64,000 nt of DNA from Hungatella sp. UBA7603 (GTDB lineage: Bacteria; Bacillota; Clostridia; Lachnospirales; Lachnospiraceae): positions 137,306 to 201,305 of the forward strand of contig DLJZ01000027.1 in assembly GCA_002478865.1 (NCBI GenBank), written 5' to 3'. Positions within the stretch are counted from its first letter, which is position 1; each line of letters begins with the position of its first letter. The position numbers and the translations under genes were made by a program. The notes under the pieces are model-generated. The model saw only the letters and a program-made list of their open reading frames with translations. It was not told the origin of the DNA and ran no database searches. Below are positions 49,593-58,687 of the stretch, piece by piece.

Positions 49593-50093
49593 ATGACCCG
49601 CTATACTCCTGTTTACGGAACGGTCAGTTCCGTCACTCCCTTAAGAAACTCTGCCCTGGACCATAGTTGTTCTCTGCTCATATCCGTTATGAGTCAAAGC
49701 ATCGGTCAGGTGAATTTTGTCGTCAAGCCAAATACTTACGTTTTAGATCAGCATACCTTTGAGGAAGGGGATTCCATTATAGCCATTTATGATACCAGCG
49801 CACCCGTGCCTCTCATTTACCCGCCTCAATTTACTGCTGTCATACTTGCTGAAAATGACGATGGATATCAGGCTATGTTTGATTATTTTAATGACGATCT
49901 TTTAAATACTGATGAGACATTAAAGCTTAATATTGGTGATTCCGATTCTACGGATGTACTTTTACCGAATGGGCAATCATTTTTTTACACTCCAGGAGGA
50001 AACCACCTTTTTGTTCTTTACATGTTTACCACCCGCAGCATACCTGCTATGACCACGCCTTCGACTGTCATTGTATTTTGCTCCGATTCATAA
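49593..50093 (+). CDS. orphan protein of unknown function with a beta-rich composition
   Basis: 166 residues beginning MTRYTPVYGTVSSVTPL. The composition is rich in Val, Thr, Pro and Tyr with many short beta stretches, such as NFVVKPNTYVLD and VPLIYPPQFTAVI, and no membrane segment or signal peptide. It has no named domain that I recognise; I have the impression of a conserved clostridial family with the pattern SIPAMTTPSTVIV near the end. AAGGAA precedes the ATG by about 10 bases. One of few plus-strand genes; a shared terminator follows. Confidence 0.6.
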   Translation: MTRYTPVYGTVSSVTPLRNSALDHSCSLLISVMSQSIGQVNFVVKPNTYVLDQHTFEEGDSIIAIYDTSAPVPLIYPPQFTAVILAENDDGYQAMFDYFNDDLLNTDETLKLNIGDSDSTDVLLPNGQSFFYTPGGNHLFVLYMFTTRSIPAMTTPSTVIVFCSDS

Positions 50094-50104
50094 TATGCAA
50101 AAAC

Positions 50105-50146
50105 ACCTGGCTCTAATAAGATTTCTATTAGAGCCAGGTATTTTTA
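50105..50146. terminator. bidirectional terminator between the orphan gene and the NiaR-like gene
   Basis: A perfect 14-bp stem, ACCTGGCTCTAATA with its complement and a 7-base loop, with T tracts on both strands. It closes the nucleoside phosphorylase-ECF operon on the minus strand. Confidence 0.85.
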
Positions 50147-50155
50147 TGTTTATTA

Positions 50156-50677
50156 TCATTCACAAAGAAATCCCTTTTTTCTTAATTCCTCTTCAATCCG
50201 GTCTAAATTTTTTATGGAATCTGCCGCCACGGTATGGTAATGACACCCGTTGGTTAAGGCCTTAAGCGGCTGATCCTTAGAGGTTTGAAGGGCCTCCATA
50301 AATTCCTCTGCATCCAGACGGTTATTGATAATAAGGTCCACGTGGATTTCTCCATAGACTTCATGTTCAATAGACACATCAAGAAGCCTTCCACCGTAAT
50401 CCACAATGGTCCAAAGCTCACTTAAGGTATCTTCCGTCTTGTGACTGGCCTGAAAGACCCTTACAAAGCTTTCAGCCTCTTTGGAGGGCTTGCGGCGAAG
50501 CACATATCCCTTGTTCGTAGAAAGAATCTCCATCTGCTCTGCCCGCATCAGCGCCACATCCTGAACGATTACCTGCCGGCTCACTCCAAACCGCTTTGCA
50601 AGCTCTGTTCCGGATATGGGTTTTTCCTCCTCATTTAATAATTGATATAGTTTTTGTCTGCGTTCGTTTCCATCCAA
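50156..50677 (-). CDS. NiaR-like regulator (HTH_11 plus 3H domain)
   Basis: 173 residues. The HTH is at residues 5-60 (KPISGTELAKRFGVSRQVIVQDVALMRA), and a 3H domain follows with the defining histidines in EHEVYGEIHVDL and NGCHYHTVAAD. NiaR (YrxA) represses NAD synthesis and niacin uptake in Firmicutes, with nicotinic acid as corepressor. It is the last gene of the phosphorylase-ECF operon, six bases after the ATPase gene, which hints that the operon handles a pyridine compound. A paralogue sensing a different ligand is possible. Confidence 0.83.
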   Translation of the reverse strand: MDGNERRQKLYQLLNEEEKPISGTELAKRFGVSRQVIVQDVALMRAEQMEILSTNKGYVLRRKPSKEAESFVRVFQASHKTEDTLSELWTIVDYGGRLLDVSIEHEVYGEIHVDLIINNRLDAEEFMEALQTSKDQPLKALTNGCHYHTVAADSIKNLDRIEEELRKKGFLCE

Positions 50678-50683
50678 TTTCTG

Positions 50684-52378
50684 TTATTCCCTGCCTTTAT
50701 CTTTTATGTCTTCTACTGTTAAAAATATTCCATCATAGTCCAAGGCCTCACAGAGCCTGGTCATATGAGGCTGCTCAAGCCTGGCTAGTGTAAGGCTTTC
50801 CTTTTCGTAAAATACGGTTTCCTTTGGCCCGTCTGAAATTACCTTTCCATGAGCCATAACAATAACCCGTTGAAAATACTCTGCCACAAAATCCATATCA
50901 TGAAGAATAGCCAGGACAAATACTCCACTCTCGCTTAACTTTTTTATGATGGAACCTAATACCTTACGTCCTCTTTCATCTTGTGCGATGGTCGGTTCAT
51001 CAAGTATTAAGACCTTTGGCTCCATGGCGATGACTGAAGCAATGGCTACCATCTTTCGCTCGGATAGATCCAGATCGTATGGATTTTCCTGTTCCCAATG
51101 GGACATACCAACCATTTCAAGTGCCCACTTAGCCTTTTGTATTGCCATTTCCTTGCTCATGCCAATATGAAGAGGTCCTACCATCACTTCGTCTATGACC
51201 CTGGTTTTAAAAATCTGGTCATCGGGATTTTGAAATACATATCCCACTACACTTGCCAGCTTTGCAACGGTTTTGCCAGAGATGTCTTCTCCGTTTAAGA
51301 GAATCCTTCCACTATTGGGCTTTAAAAGTCCTTTTAAAAGCTTCACTAACGTAGTTTTTCCTGCACCATTTTGACCGATGATGGCTGTGGTTTTTTTAGA
51401 AAGCTGCAATGACAAGTTTTGAATAACCAGCTTTTGAGAGGTGTAACCAAACTCCAGCTCCTGGATCTCAAAAAGCTCCTCTTGTTTCTTATCTCCCCTA
51501 TATTCTAGTGGTGTTCTGCCAGTAAGCTTCTTTGGGAAATCTTCTTTTAACTCCACTGTTTGGGAAAGAGTGACTGGGTATTCTTTGTTCTCTCCTTCTG
51601 ACTTGCTCACATTCAAGCTCTTTGATACCCGGGTATAAACGGGAGGTTGTATTCCATACTTGTCTAAGTCTTCTCTGGAAAAAATCCGTTCTGGTGTATC
51701 GTAAGCGATTTGCTTACCCTCATGCATCAAAAGGATCTTATCGCAATATTCTGCAAGTTTCTCCATCTTATGTTCCACCATGAGGACGGTAATTCCAGTA
51801 TGTCTTAAGGCTTCCACCACCTTAAATACTTCCTCGCTTCCTTGTGGATCCAATTGGGATGTTGGTTCATCAAGTACAATGACCTGAGGCTCCATAGCAA
51901 GAATGCTGGCAATGGCAACTCTCTGGGTTTGTCCCCCGGATAGATCAAAGGGATTCCTGTTTCTGTATTCTGTGATATCGAGACGTGCCAGATTATCCTC
52001 CACCCGTCTGATAATCTCTCCCCTTGGAATTCCAAGATTTTGAAGGCCAAAGGCTACCTCCTCAAAAACAGTCTCCTTTGCTCCAGATAATTGATTGAAT
52101 GGATTTTGAAACACCAACCCAACGTGGCGGCATAGCTCGGCAACCGGAGTTTTATCTGCCTCCATTCCATCGACAAATAACTTACCGCCATAAGCTCCTC
52201 GAAACATTGATGGCACCAGCCCTACAAACGCCTGGCACAAGGTACTCTTACCCGCCTTGTTTTCCCCAATAATGCCTATAAATTCCCCTTTTTCCACCGT
52301 AAAGTCAATTCCGTCCAGGGCCAGTTTTTCTGTATGAGGATAGCGATATTTTAATTGTTTCACTTCAATCAAAGCCAT
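50684..52378 (-). CDS. ECF transporter ATPase, two ATP-binding domains in one chain
   Basis: 564 residues, a fusion of the two usual ATPases (EcfA and EcfA'). Domain 1 has Walker A GENKAGKST and signature LSGGQTQRVAIA; domain 2 has GQNGAGKTT and LSERKMVAIAS, where the second signature deviates from LSGGQ. Both have Walker B LDEPT. It energises the S component encoded upstream with EcfT. The start at 52378 overlaps ecfT by 10 bases and lies behind GGAGG; five codons upstream are rejected. Confidence 0.9.
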   Translation of the reverse strand: MALIEVKQLKYRYPHTEKLALDGIDFTVEKGEFIGIIGENKAGKSTLCQAFVGLVPSMFRGAYGGKLFVDGMEADKTPVAELCRHVGLVFQNPFNQLSGAKETVFEEVAFGLQNLGIPRGEIIRRVEDNLARLDITEYRNRNPFDLSGGQTQRVAIASILAMEPQVIVLDEPTSQLDPQGSEEVFKVVEALRHTGITVLMVEHKMEKLAEYCDKILLMHEGKQIAYDTPERIFSREDLDKYGIQPPVYTRVSKSLNVSKSEGENKEYPVTLSQTVELKEDFPKKLTGRTPLEYRGDKKQEELFEIQELEFGYTSQKLVIQNLSLQLSKKTTAIIGQNGAGKTTLVKLLKGLLKPNSGRILLNGEDISGKTVAKLASVVGYVFQNPDDQIFKTRVIDEVMVGPLHIGMSKEMAIQKAKWALEMVGMSHWEQENPYDLDLSERKMVAIASVIAMEPKVLILDEPTIAQDERGRKVLGSIIKKLSESGVFVLAILHDMDFVAEYFQRVIVMAHGKVISDGPKETVFYEKESLTLARLEQPHMTRLCEALDYDGIFLTVEDIKDKGRE

Positions 52379-53142
52379 GTGGTTATCCTCCATATAACAG
52401 AGCCAATGAGAAGTATGGTCATAAAAACCATAAAGAGCTTATCATCTCTCTGTAATTTATGGTCCTGCAAAAACGTCTTTTTCTGTTTGGAATCAAATCC
52501 TCGGACTTCAAGCGCGATAGCCCGTTCTCTGGTGTTGATTAAAGAACTATTGACCACAGGTGAAATCAGTGGAATAAATGCCCTGGTTCTTACCAATAAA
52601 TTTCCTTCCGTCTCAAGCCCTCTGCTTCTTTGGGCATCCATAATGGTATTCATGGTTCCCATCATCTGGGGAATGATCTGAAAGACAGAAGAAATCATAT
52701 ATCCAAATCTAGGAGAAAAACCAGCTTGTTCCAAATCATCCACGAGTACTGCGGGCCTTGTGGTCAAAACAAAGACTGCAAAAGCAAGAAGCATGTTTAA
52801 GATGTTCAGACCTATTTTCGTAGCATACAAAAGACCTTCCTGATAAAAGATAAGGGGGCCCAAAGAAAATAAAATCCGTTCATTCTCCTGATTAAACAGA
52901 CCATGGATTAAAAACACAGTCAAAATTATAGTAAAAGAAAATGCAATTAGGGGTAATACTTTTTTTACGATCCTTCCAGCTACGATAAGGCAAAAGCTTA
53001 AACCCAGACACAAGCCATATAAGCCTAAGCTGCCCCCGATTAAGGGTATGGCAATGGCTGCTGCAATATAATATAACTTGGAAAAGGAATGAAGTCTGGT
53101 TAAAAAAGTATCCTGATCCACATAAAGACTAATGCTTTTCAT
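52369..53142 (-). CDS. ECF transporter transmembrane coupling protein EcfT
   Basis: 257 residues with five to six membrane helices. The cytoplasmic coupling helices carry the two short A-R-G type motifs: MDAQRSRGLE and ALEVRGFDSKQK, the usual places of EcfT contact with the ATPases. The ATG at 53142 is preferred over the adjacent TTG. It follows the S component gene by 19 bases and overlaps the ATPase gene. Confidence 0.88.
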   Translation of the reverse strand: MKSISLYVDQDTFLTRLHSFSKLYYIAAAIAIPLIGGSLGLYGLCLGLSFCLIVAGRIVKKVLPLIAFSFTIILTVFLIHGLFNQENERILFSLGPLIFYQEGLLYATKIGLNILNMLLAFAVFVLTTRPAVLVDDLEQAGFSPRFGYMISSVFQIIPQMMGTMNTIMDAQRSRGLETEGNLLVRTRAFIPLISPVVNSSLINTRERAIALEVRGFDSKQKKTFLQDHKLQRDDKLFMVFMTILLIGSVIWRITTWL

Positions 53143-53161
53143 CAATATTCCGCCTTTTTCT

Positions 53162-53764
53162 TTAGTCCAAGCTAACTACTTCATCATCCAGTTCATACAA
53201 AGAGGTGAGTTTTCTAGGAAGTCCCTTTACAATGGTAAAGACAATCAAAAGGGTGATAAACTTATCTGGAATATCCACAACTACTTCATCGAGAAAAGAA
53301 CCAAGAATGACTGGAAGACCGGAAGCCTGGGACCAGGCAAATACAGCGTCTCCCCAGATATTTCCAGTGGTTCCTCCCCAAAAAATCAGGTTTAAGGGAG
53401 TGGAAATCACAACTGCTGTTAAGCCGGTGACGCAGGCAGTCAAAAGCGCACCAGAAAGGGTTTTCATATGGCCAAGCCTTGCCATAATACCTGCTGCCGC
53501 ACCAATACCAAGACTGGTTAAGGCATATACCAGTGTAATGGAATCCCCAGTGGTAAAACCAAAGATCAGGTTATTGGCAGCTCCGCAGATACCGCCAATG
53601 ATTGGCCCTCCAAGAATTCCTCCAATACAGGTACCAATAGAGTCCAGCCATAGAGGCAGTTTAAGAACAGAAGCAAATAATTTCCCCAGATAATTGATAC
53701 CGATACAAGCTGGAATCAGCACGAAGCAGGCTGCATTCCATTTCGTCTTAAATAACTGTTTCAT
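53162..53764 (-). CDS. ECF transporter S component, substrate not identified
   Basis: 200 residues with about six hydrophobic segments, rich in Gly and Ala (DSIGTCIGGILGGPIIGGICGAANNLIFGF), as in ECF S components. I cannot match it to BioY, ThiT, RibU or NiaX. Between a nucleoside phosphorylase gene and ecfT it probably binds a nucleoside or related vitamin. The start at 53764 is preferred: GGGAG lies nine bases before, while the in-frame ATG at 53770 is too close to that site. Confidence 0.75.
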   Translation of the reverse strand: MKQLFKTKWNAACFVLIPACIGINYLGKLFASVLKLPLWLDSIGTCIGGILGGPIIGGICGAANNLIFGFTTGDSITLVYALTSLGIGAAAGIMARLGHMKTLSGALLTACVTGLTAVVISTPLNLIFWGGTTGNIWGDAVFAWSQASGLPVILGSFLDEVVVDIPDKFITLLIVFTIVKGLPRKLTSLYELDDEVVSLD

Positions 53765-53766
53765 TT

Positions 53767-54522
53767 TCATATTCTCCCTTCCTGTTTTTGACTCATTCGA
53801 ACAAATGCATGAAGCGCTGTAAGGATCTCTGATTGTTCTCCCCTCATCATAGCCGATTCCCCATCCGTATAAAGGTTTATGTTCTCTTCTAAGGATTCCT
53901 CATACTGGACTACGGTATTCAAGATGGAGGCAGTTTTTACGCCCCGTAAACCACCTGCCACAAATAGGGCCGAAGTCTCCATATCAGAACCAAGCACTCC
54001 TCTTTTTGACCAGTAGTCACATACTTCTTTCTCATTATCGATATAGAAGCTGTCATGACTTCTTACAATGCCTGTATGAAAGACTGACCCTAATTCCCTG
54101 GCACTCTCCATCAGGGCCACAAAAAGCTCTGGATCTGGAACCGCCGGGTATGCTAAATCCACATAGGAGGCGGAGGCTCCATCATTTCTCACAGCGCCAT
54201 TTGCTATGATTAAGTCTCCCAGATGGATTCCTTTTTTGAGAGCGCCACAACTCCCGATCCGTATCATTGCCTTTACTCCAATCCGATGAAGTTCTTCCAC
54301 AGCAATGGCTGCCGATGCGCCCCCGATTCCAGTGGACACTGCCATTACCTGAATTCCGTGAAAGCTTCCCCTTAAGCTTTTAAATTCCCGGTTAAAAGCA
54401 AGTTCCTCAACCTCCTCTAAATAAGGGGCGATTCTTTCAAGTCTTTCTGGATCACCGGGAAGAAGAGCAAAGGGGGCTGCCTGATTTTGAGATAACTTAA
54501 TATGAGGCATAATTTCTGACAT
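53767..54522 (-). CDS. nucleoside phosphorylase, uridine phosphorylase-like (PNP_UDP_1)
   Basis: 251 residues, standard size. The phosphate site LLPGDPERLERI, the STGIGGASAAIAVEEL segment, IRIGSCGALKKGIHLGDL and SDMETSALF (ribose-binding Glu and metal or base site) mark the uridine/purine phosphorylase superfamily. It cleaves a nucleoside with phosphate into base and ribose 1-phosphate. Which base is not certain. First gene of the operon with the ECF transporter and the NiaR-like regulator. The start at 54522 follows AGGAG; eight codons upstream are rejected. Confidence 0.85.
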   Translation of the reverse strand: MSEIMPHIKLSQNQAAPFALLPGDPERLERIAPYLEEVEELAFNREFKSLRGSFHGIQVMAVSTGIGGASAAIAVEELHRIGVKAMIRIGSCGALKKGIHLGDLIIANGAVRNDGASASYVDLAYPAVPDPELFVALMESARELGSVFHTGIVRSHDSFYIDNEKEVCDYWSKRGVLGSDMETSALFVAGGLRGVKTASILNTVVQYEESLEENINLYTDGESAMMRGEQSEILTALHAFVRMSQKQEGRI

Positions 54523-54557
54523 AAGATGGTTTCTCCTTTCTGCCATTTAATGTCCTC

Positions 54558-54586
54558 AATGTAACACAAAGGGGCTGTCTTGTCAA
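54558..54586 (-). promoter_or_regulatory. promoter of the nucleoside phosphorylase-ECF operon
   Basis: A perfect TTGACA and TACATT 17 bases apart on the minus strand. The -35 lies inside the stem of the terminator of the gene upstream. Confidence 0.55.
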
Positions 54587-54616
54587 TCCGTTGCCAGATG
54601 ACAAGACAGCCCCTTT
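54568..54616 (-). terminator. strong hairpin after the second L,D-transpeptidase gene
   Basis: AAAGGGGCTGTCTTGTCA pairs perfectly (18 bp) with its complement around a 13-base loop. The T tract after it on the minus strand is weak. Confidence 0.7.
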
Positions 54617-54624
54617 CTTCTTAC

Positions 54625-56034
54625 TTAATAAAAACAGATAACTGGTATTCCAGCATAGACTAAGCTGTAAAGATCCTTTGCCTTTTTCGGAGGCAGATTG
54701 ACGCAGCCATGGCTACCATTGGTCTGATATATGGCTCCCCCAAACTTACTCCTCCAGTTGGCATCATGGAAACCAATCCCACCATTAAAAGGCATCCAGT
54801 AATTTACCGGACTCTCATATTCGTAGGTTCCATCTGCCTTCTTATCTCCACGAAGAACCCGGTCTGTCTGCTTATAAGAAAGAGTAAAGAGTCCTCCCGG
54901 AGTTGTATACTTCTTAGAAACGTTTCCAGTTACGCATGGAGCGTCCCAAACCAGTGCCCCGTCCTTATACATGTAAACATGCTGGGCACTCATATCCGCT
55001 TCTACATAGGTTCCGCCCCAGTCATTATTTCGATCAGCGGCAGTTTTTGAGTATTTCGGTTCTCTGGTCTGGCTTTGTCCGGTACGAATCACTGCCATTA
55101 AAGCCTGGATCTCCGTGGGTTGATCGATCTGCCAGCCATAAGCTCCGGAAAGAGGAATGTCCCTTCCAGAAGTAGTACGAAAACTTCGTTCTCTTCCAAA
55201 CGTATCGTACTTATCTCCCAAGGACTTTATGTAGGCTGCTGCCTTGTCCTGATTCACCTGAATGGAACCATCTGCACCTCCGGTGATCCAGGAGCTTAAT
55301 TCCTCTCCGCCAAGAACCTCTGATTTGCTTCCAAACGTATAGGTAATCTGCATCTCTCTTACCTTATTCAGGGCATCGCACTGGGTCTTTAAATCCGGGT
55401 CATCCTTTGTAACGGTAACAGCGTCATAGCAGCCAGAGTCCCCTATGTTAATTTCTCGAGATTCCTGGTTTAACCCATTCTTTACCACTTCCTCCAGCTT
55501 TCCCATATTCACGCTGTTTCCCTGTACTTCTGGAATAATGGCAAATGGTTCTCCCTGCTGAAAAGATGATATCTTTGCATTCACTGTGGATATGATTCCC
55601 TGACCGCTTACAAAAGAAAGGCCGTTTAGCTTTTCTTTTAATTTAGCCTCATCAAAGGACACCGTACTTTTTAAGCTGCGGCTGTTATCCTCAGCAGGTC
55701 CTGCCACACGCCCGGAAGCATTTTGTTCATCCAAAATGGTCTTTAATCCATCGGTGATCACCACTTGATAGGAGACCTCAGAACCTTTGATCACCTCACT
55801 CTTACCATCCCTTGACTTAAGCGTGAGATTATACTCTCTTCCATAAAAACCCTCTATCTGTACTTTTGCTTCCTCTACTGTCATACCGCCAACGAGAACT
55901 CCATTGATCTTTGTTCCGGGTACAAATTTTAAAGAAGCATCTGCCAGTGCACTTCCTTGTCCTGCCAGTATGAATACTCCTGTCAGAATAAGGACTTTAG
56001 CTAATGTAAGTACATGATTTCTTTTCCTGTTCAT
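54625..56034 (-). CDS. L,D-transpeptidase (YkuD) with PG_binding_4 domains
   Basis: 469 residues. A signal peptide or anchor at about 1-32 (ending GSALA-DASLKF), PG_binding_4-type domains (INGVLVGGMTVEEAKVQI) and a C-terminal YkuD domain with NGSHGCVNLPPKKA at about residue 440. It is like the 571-residue paralogue at 47681-49396 but lacks the Thr/Pro tail and has a cleavable-looking signal. Cell-wall cross-linking outside the membrane. The start at 56034 has AAAGGA upstream; 14 codons upstream lack a site. Confidence 0.88.
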   Translation of the reverse strand: MNRKRNHVLTLAKVLILTGVFILAGQGSALADASLKFVPGTKINGVLVGGMTVEEAKVQIEGFYGREYNLTLKSRDGKSEVIKGSEVSYQVVITDGLKTILDEQNASGRVAGPAEDNSRSLKSTVSFDEAKLKEKLNGLSFVSGQGIISTVNAKISSFQQGEPFAIIPEVQGNSVNMGKLEEVVKNGLNQESREINIGDSGCYDAVTVTKDDPDLKTQCDALNKVREMQITYTFGSKSEVLGGEELSSWITGGADGSIQVNQDKAAAYIKSLGDKYDTFGRERSFRTTSGRDIPLSGAYGWQIDQPTEIQALMAVIRTGQSQTREPKYSKTAADRNNDWGGTYVEADMSAQHVYMYKDGALVWDAPCVTGNVSKKYTTPGGLFTLSYKQTDRVLRGDKKADGTYEYESPVNYWMPFNGGIGFHDANWRSKFGGAIYQTNGSHGCVNLPPKKAKDLYSLVYAGIPVICFY

Positions 56035-56122
56035 TCCCTCAAATCCTTTGCTGTATTTTATGGAAATAATTCCCATACTTTTCTAGGGTAACACGATTCA
56101 AACGGAATAACAAGCGTAAAAA

Positions 56123-56875
56123 TCACCTAATTTTTTCACTCTCAAGATGCTTTAGAATCTCTCTTTTGTATTCCAGAAATTCTTCTGATATGTGAAACTC
56201 CTTATTTCTTGGCTTTTCCTCCCTGATTATAATCTCTTTGGTTATTTTGCCAGGGGCTCCGGTTAAAAGGAGTATTCGATCAGATAAAAGAATGGCTTCG
56301 TCAATATCATGGGTAATAAAAAGAGTGGATAACTTAATCTCCTCCATCACCTTTAAGTACCACTCATGCATGGCATGTTTGGTCAGCATATCAAGAGCGG
56401 AAAATGGTTCATCCAAAAGAGCAATGGGCCTTGAGAACAAATAGGTTCTTAAAAGGGCTGCCCTTTGCCTCATACCACCAGAAAGCTGGGAGGGGTACTT
56501 CTTCTCCGTTCCCTCCAAACCAAACAGGGTAAAGTATTGGGATGCTTTACTTCTAGCCTCCCTTTTCTTCATTCCACCAATCAGCAGAGGAAGGGCAACA
56601 TTATCTACAACTGTGCGGTAAGGAAGCAATAAATCTTTTTGCAGCATATAACTGACTTTTCCAGGTTTCCCTGTGACCTCTTTACCATCGATCAATACAT
56701 GCCCTTCCTCTGGGATTAAAAGTCCGGCAAGAACCTGAAATAGTGTGGTTTTACCCCCGCCACTGGCACCAAGAAGGGAAACCAACTCCCCCTCTTTAAG
56801 TTCTAAGGATACTCCCTCTAAGATGGTTCTGCCGTCAAAGGATTTCTTTATGCCCTTGGCCTCTAAATGTACCAT
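56123..56875 (-). CDS. thiZ: ABC transporter ATPase of thiamine-precursor uptake
   Basis: 250 residues. Walker A GASGGGKTT, the signature LSGGMRQRAALLR, Walker B ALLDEPFSALD and the SSL switch FITHDIDEAI are present; the nitrate/sulfonate/taurine branch of ABC ATPases fits. Last gene of a TPP-riboswitch operon, 17 bases after the binding-protein gene. The role follows from the operon, not from the ATPase itself. Confidence 0.85.
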   Translation of the reverse strand: MVHLEAKGIKKSFDGRTILEGVSLELKEGELVSLLGASGGGKTTLFQVLAGLLIPEEGHVLIDGKEVTGKPGKVSYMLQKDLLLPYRTVVDNVALPLLIGGMKKREARSKASQYFTLFGLEGTEKKYPSQLSGGMRQRAALLRTYLFSRPIALLDEPFSALDMLTKHAMHEWYLKVMEEIKLSTLFITHDIDEAILLSDRILLLTGAPGKITKEIIIREEKPRNKEFHISEEFLEYKREILKHLESEKIR

Positions 56876-56892
56876 GTAATCCTCCTAACCCA

Positions 56893-57903
56893 TTACTGGG
56901 GTAAATAATCGTTAGAAAAACCAGTGTTTTCTGGAATTGCAGGGTTTGAGAGACCTCTTTCATTGAGCCAGTTATAAAAACGGTTCCATCGTTTCGGATC
57001 GATATATCCCCAAACATCCACATCAGCCTGGTATTTATCCGCAAGATATTTCTGGCTCTCTATGACAAGATTTTTATCTAGCTCTGGTGCTGCTTTTAAT
57101 AAGATCTCAGCCGCTTCTTCTGGATTCTTAACTGCATCTTCATATCCCTTGCTTAAGGCGCCAAGAAATGCTCTTGCCGTCTCTGGATCCTTCTTTAAAA
57201 ATTCATTGCCAGCAATCACCACCGGTGTATAGTAATCAAAGGCAGGGTTTATATCTGCAAATGTGAAATAGTCTGTTTCAAGTCCTACCTGTTCCATCTT
57301 TACACCAGCCCAGGCATAAAAGATCCAAATCGCATCGACTGATTTTGTTTTCAATGCAGAAACTTCATCGGTTACCGTACTTGGAATCATCTCCACCTTA
57401 GAAAAATCACCACCGTCAGCTTCTACCACATCTTTCATCATAGCTTTTTCCACTGGACTATCCCAGGTAGCATATTTCTTGCCTTCCAGCCCTTTTGGAG
57501 AATCCATTCCTTCCCCTTTTCTTGAGATAATTCCGGAAGTATTATGCTGGATCACAGCCGCTACCGCTGTAATAGGAAGGGCATTTTCCCCAACCAGAGC
57601 GGGTGCCATGGAATCCTGAAACGACATACCAAACTCCGCTTTCCCAGAGGCAACCAAAACTGCCGCTCCATCTTCTGGTGGCTGCACGATCTCTACGGAA
57701 ATGCCTGCATCTTTAAAATATCCCTTTTCCTTTGCTACATAGAGGCCCGTATGATTGGTGTTGGGTGTCCAGTCCAGTACAAACGTTACTTTTTTTAAAT
57801 CCTTCGTTTCTGTATTTACTGCCTGCTTATCCTGCTTTTGGCAGGCGCTTAAAGATGCAACAACTGTGGCTGCAATTAAGATTGCCAAACGTACTTTTTT
57901 CAT
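56893..57903 (-). CDS. thiY: NMT1/THI5-like substrate-binding lipoprotein
   Basis: 336 residues. A lipoprotein signal ends with the lipobox LSAC at about residue 20. The NMT1 fold segment KKVTFVLDWTPNTNHTGLYVAKEKGYFKDAG is typical of ThiY, which binds the pyrimidine precursor (formylaminopyrimidine or HMP-like compounds) for thiamine synthesis. It is anchored outside the membrane. Start at 57903 behind GGAGG. Third gene of the riboswitch operon. Confidence 0.88.
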   Translation of the reverse strand: MKKVRLAILIAATVVASLSACQKQDKQAVNTETKDLKKVTFVLDWTPNTNHTGLYVAKEKGYFKDAGISVEIVQPPEDGAAVLVASGKAEFGMSFQDSMAPALVGENALPITAVAAVIQHNTSGIISRKGEGMDSPKGLEGKKYATWDSPVEKAMMKDVVEADGGDFSKVEMIPSTVTDEVSALKTKSVDAIWIFYAWAGVKMEQVGLETDYFTFADINPAFDYYTPVVIAGNEFLKKDPETARAFLGALSKGYEDAVKNPEEAAEILLKAAPELDKNLVIESQKYLADKYQADVDVWGYIDPKRWNRFYNWLNERGLSNPAIPENTGFSNDYLPQ

Positions 57904-57922
57904 AATTTCCTCCAAATTAATT

Positions 57923-58687
57923 CTATTGTTTCTGTTCCCATGGCATGCATTTTTTAGAAAGCATGTCCACTCCCTTCATAAGAAGAAGGCTGATAATTGA
58001 TATTAATATGATTACTGCGAACATCTTATCAAAAGCAAACGCTTTCTTCACTCGAGTCATATACACTCCAAGGCCACCAAACCCACCAAGCCACTCGGAA
58101 ATGACGGCTCCCACCACTGCATAGGAGGCGGAGATACGAAAGCTGGAAAAGAACTGTTTCATGGCCCCAGGAAGCTTGATATATCGAAATATGCTAACAG
58201 GCCCAGCTCCCATGGATCGTAAAAGACTGACTGCGTCCGGGTCCTGAGATCGAAACCCGGAAAGAAGCCCTATGGTAACCGGAAAAAATGTAGTCATTAC
58301 AATGAGAATGATCTTCGGGGTCATCTCATAACCAAACCATAATACAAGTAAAGGAGCAAGAGCCACCGTAGGAACGGTCTGAGTCAAAACAATCAAAGGA
58401 TAGAAGGCCCGGTAGACCTTATCAAAATGATCCATAATGATTGCAATGATAAAACCAATGACCACTCCTAAAAAAAGTCCTGTAAACGCCTCTGTCAGTG
58501 TTATCTTTGCATGCTCTATCAGGACTGGAAATTCAGTTATTAACGCTCTTCCTACCCTTTCTGGAGAGGGAAGTAAATAAGGCTCTATCAGTCTCAGGGA
58601 AGATATCCCTTGCCATAGGAAAAGAAGTCCCAATACTGCAGAACACGACCACAGCTTATTGGTGATGCTTTGTGACTTTCTTTTCAA
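57923..58687 (-). CDS. thiX: ABC transporter permease of thiamine-precursor uptake
   Basis: 254 residues with about six membrane helices; the EAA-like loop reads SLLRSMGAGPVSIFRYIKLPGAM and AVISEWLGGFGGLG follows. It starts at a TTG (58687) with AAGGAGAGG about ten bases before, and overlaps the upstream gene by 32 bases. BPD_transp family partner of ThiY and ThiZ. Confidence 0.83.
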   Translation of the reverse strand: MKRKSQSITNKLWSCSAVLGLLFLWQGISSLRLIEPYLLPSPERVGRALITEFPVLIEHAKITLTEAFTGLFLGVVIGFIIAIIMDHFDKVYRAFYPLIVLTQTVPTVALAPLLVLWFGYEMTPKIILIVMTTFFPVTIGLLSGFRSQDPDAVSLLRSMGAGPVSIFRYIKLPGAMKQFFSSFRISASYAVVGAVISEWLGGFGGLGVYMTRVKKAFAFDKMFAVIILISIISLLLMKGVDMLSKKCMPWEQKQ

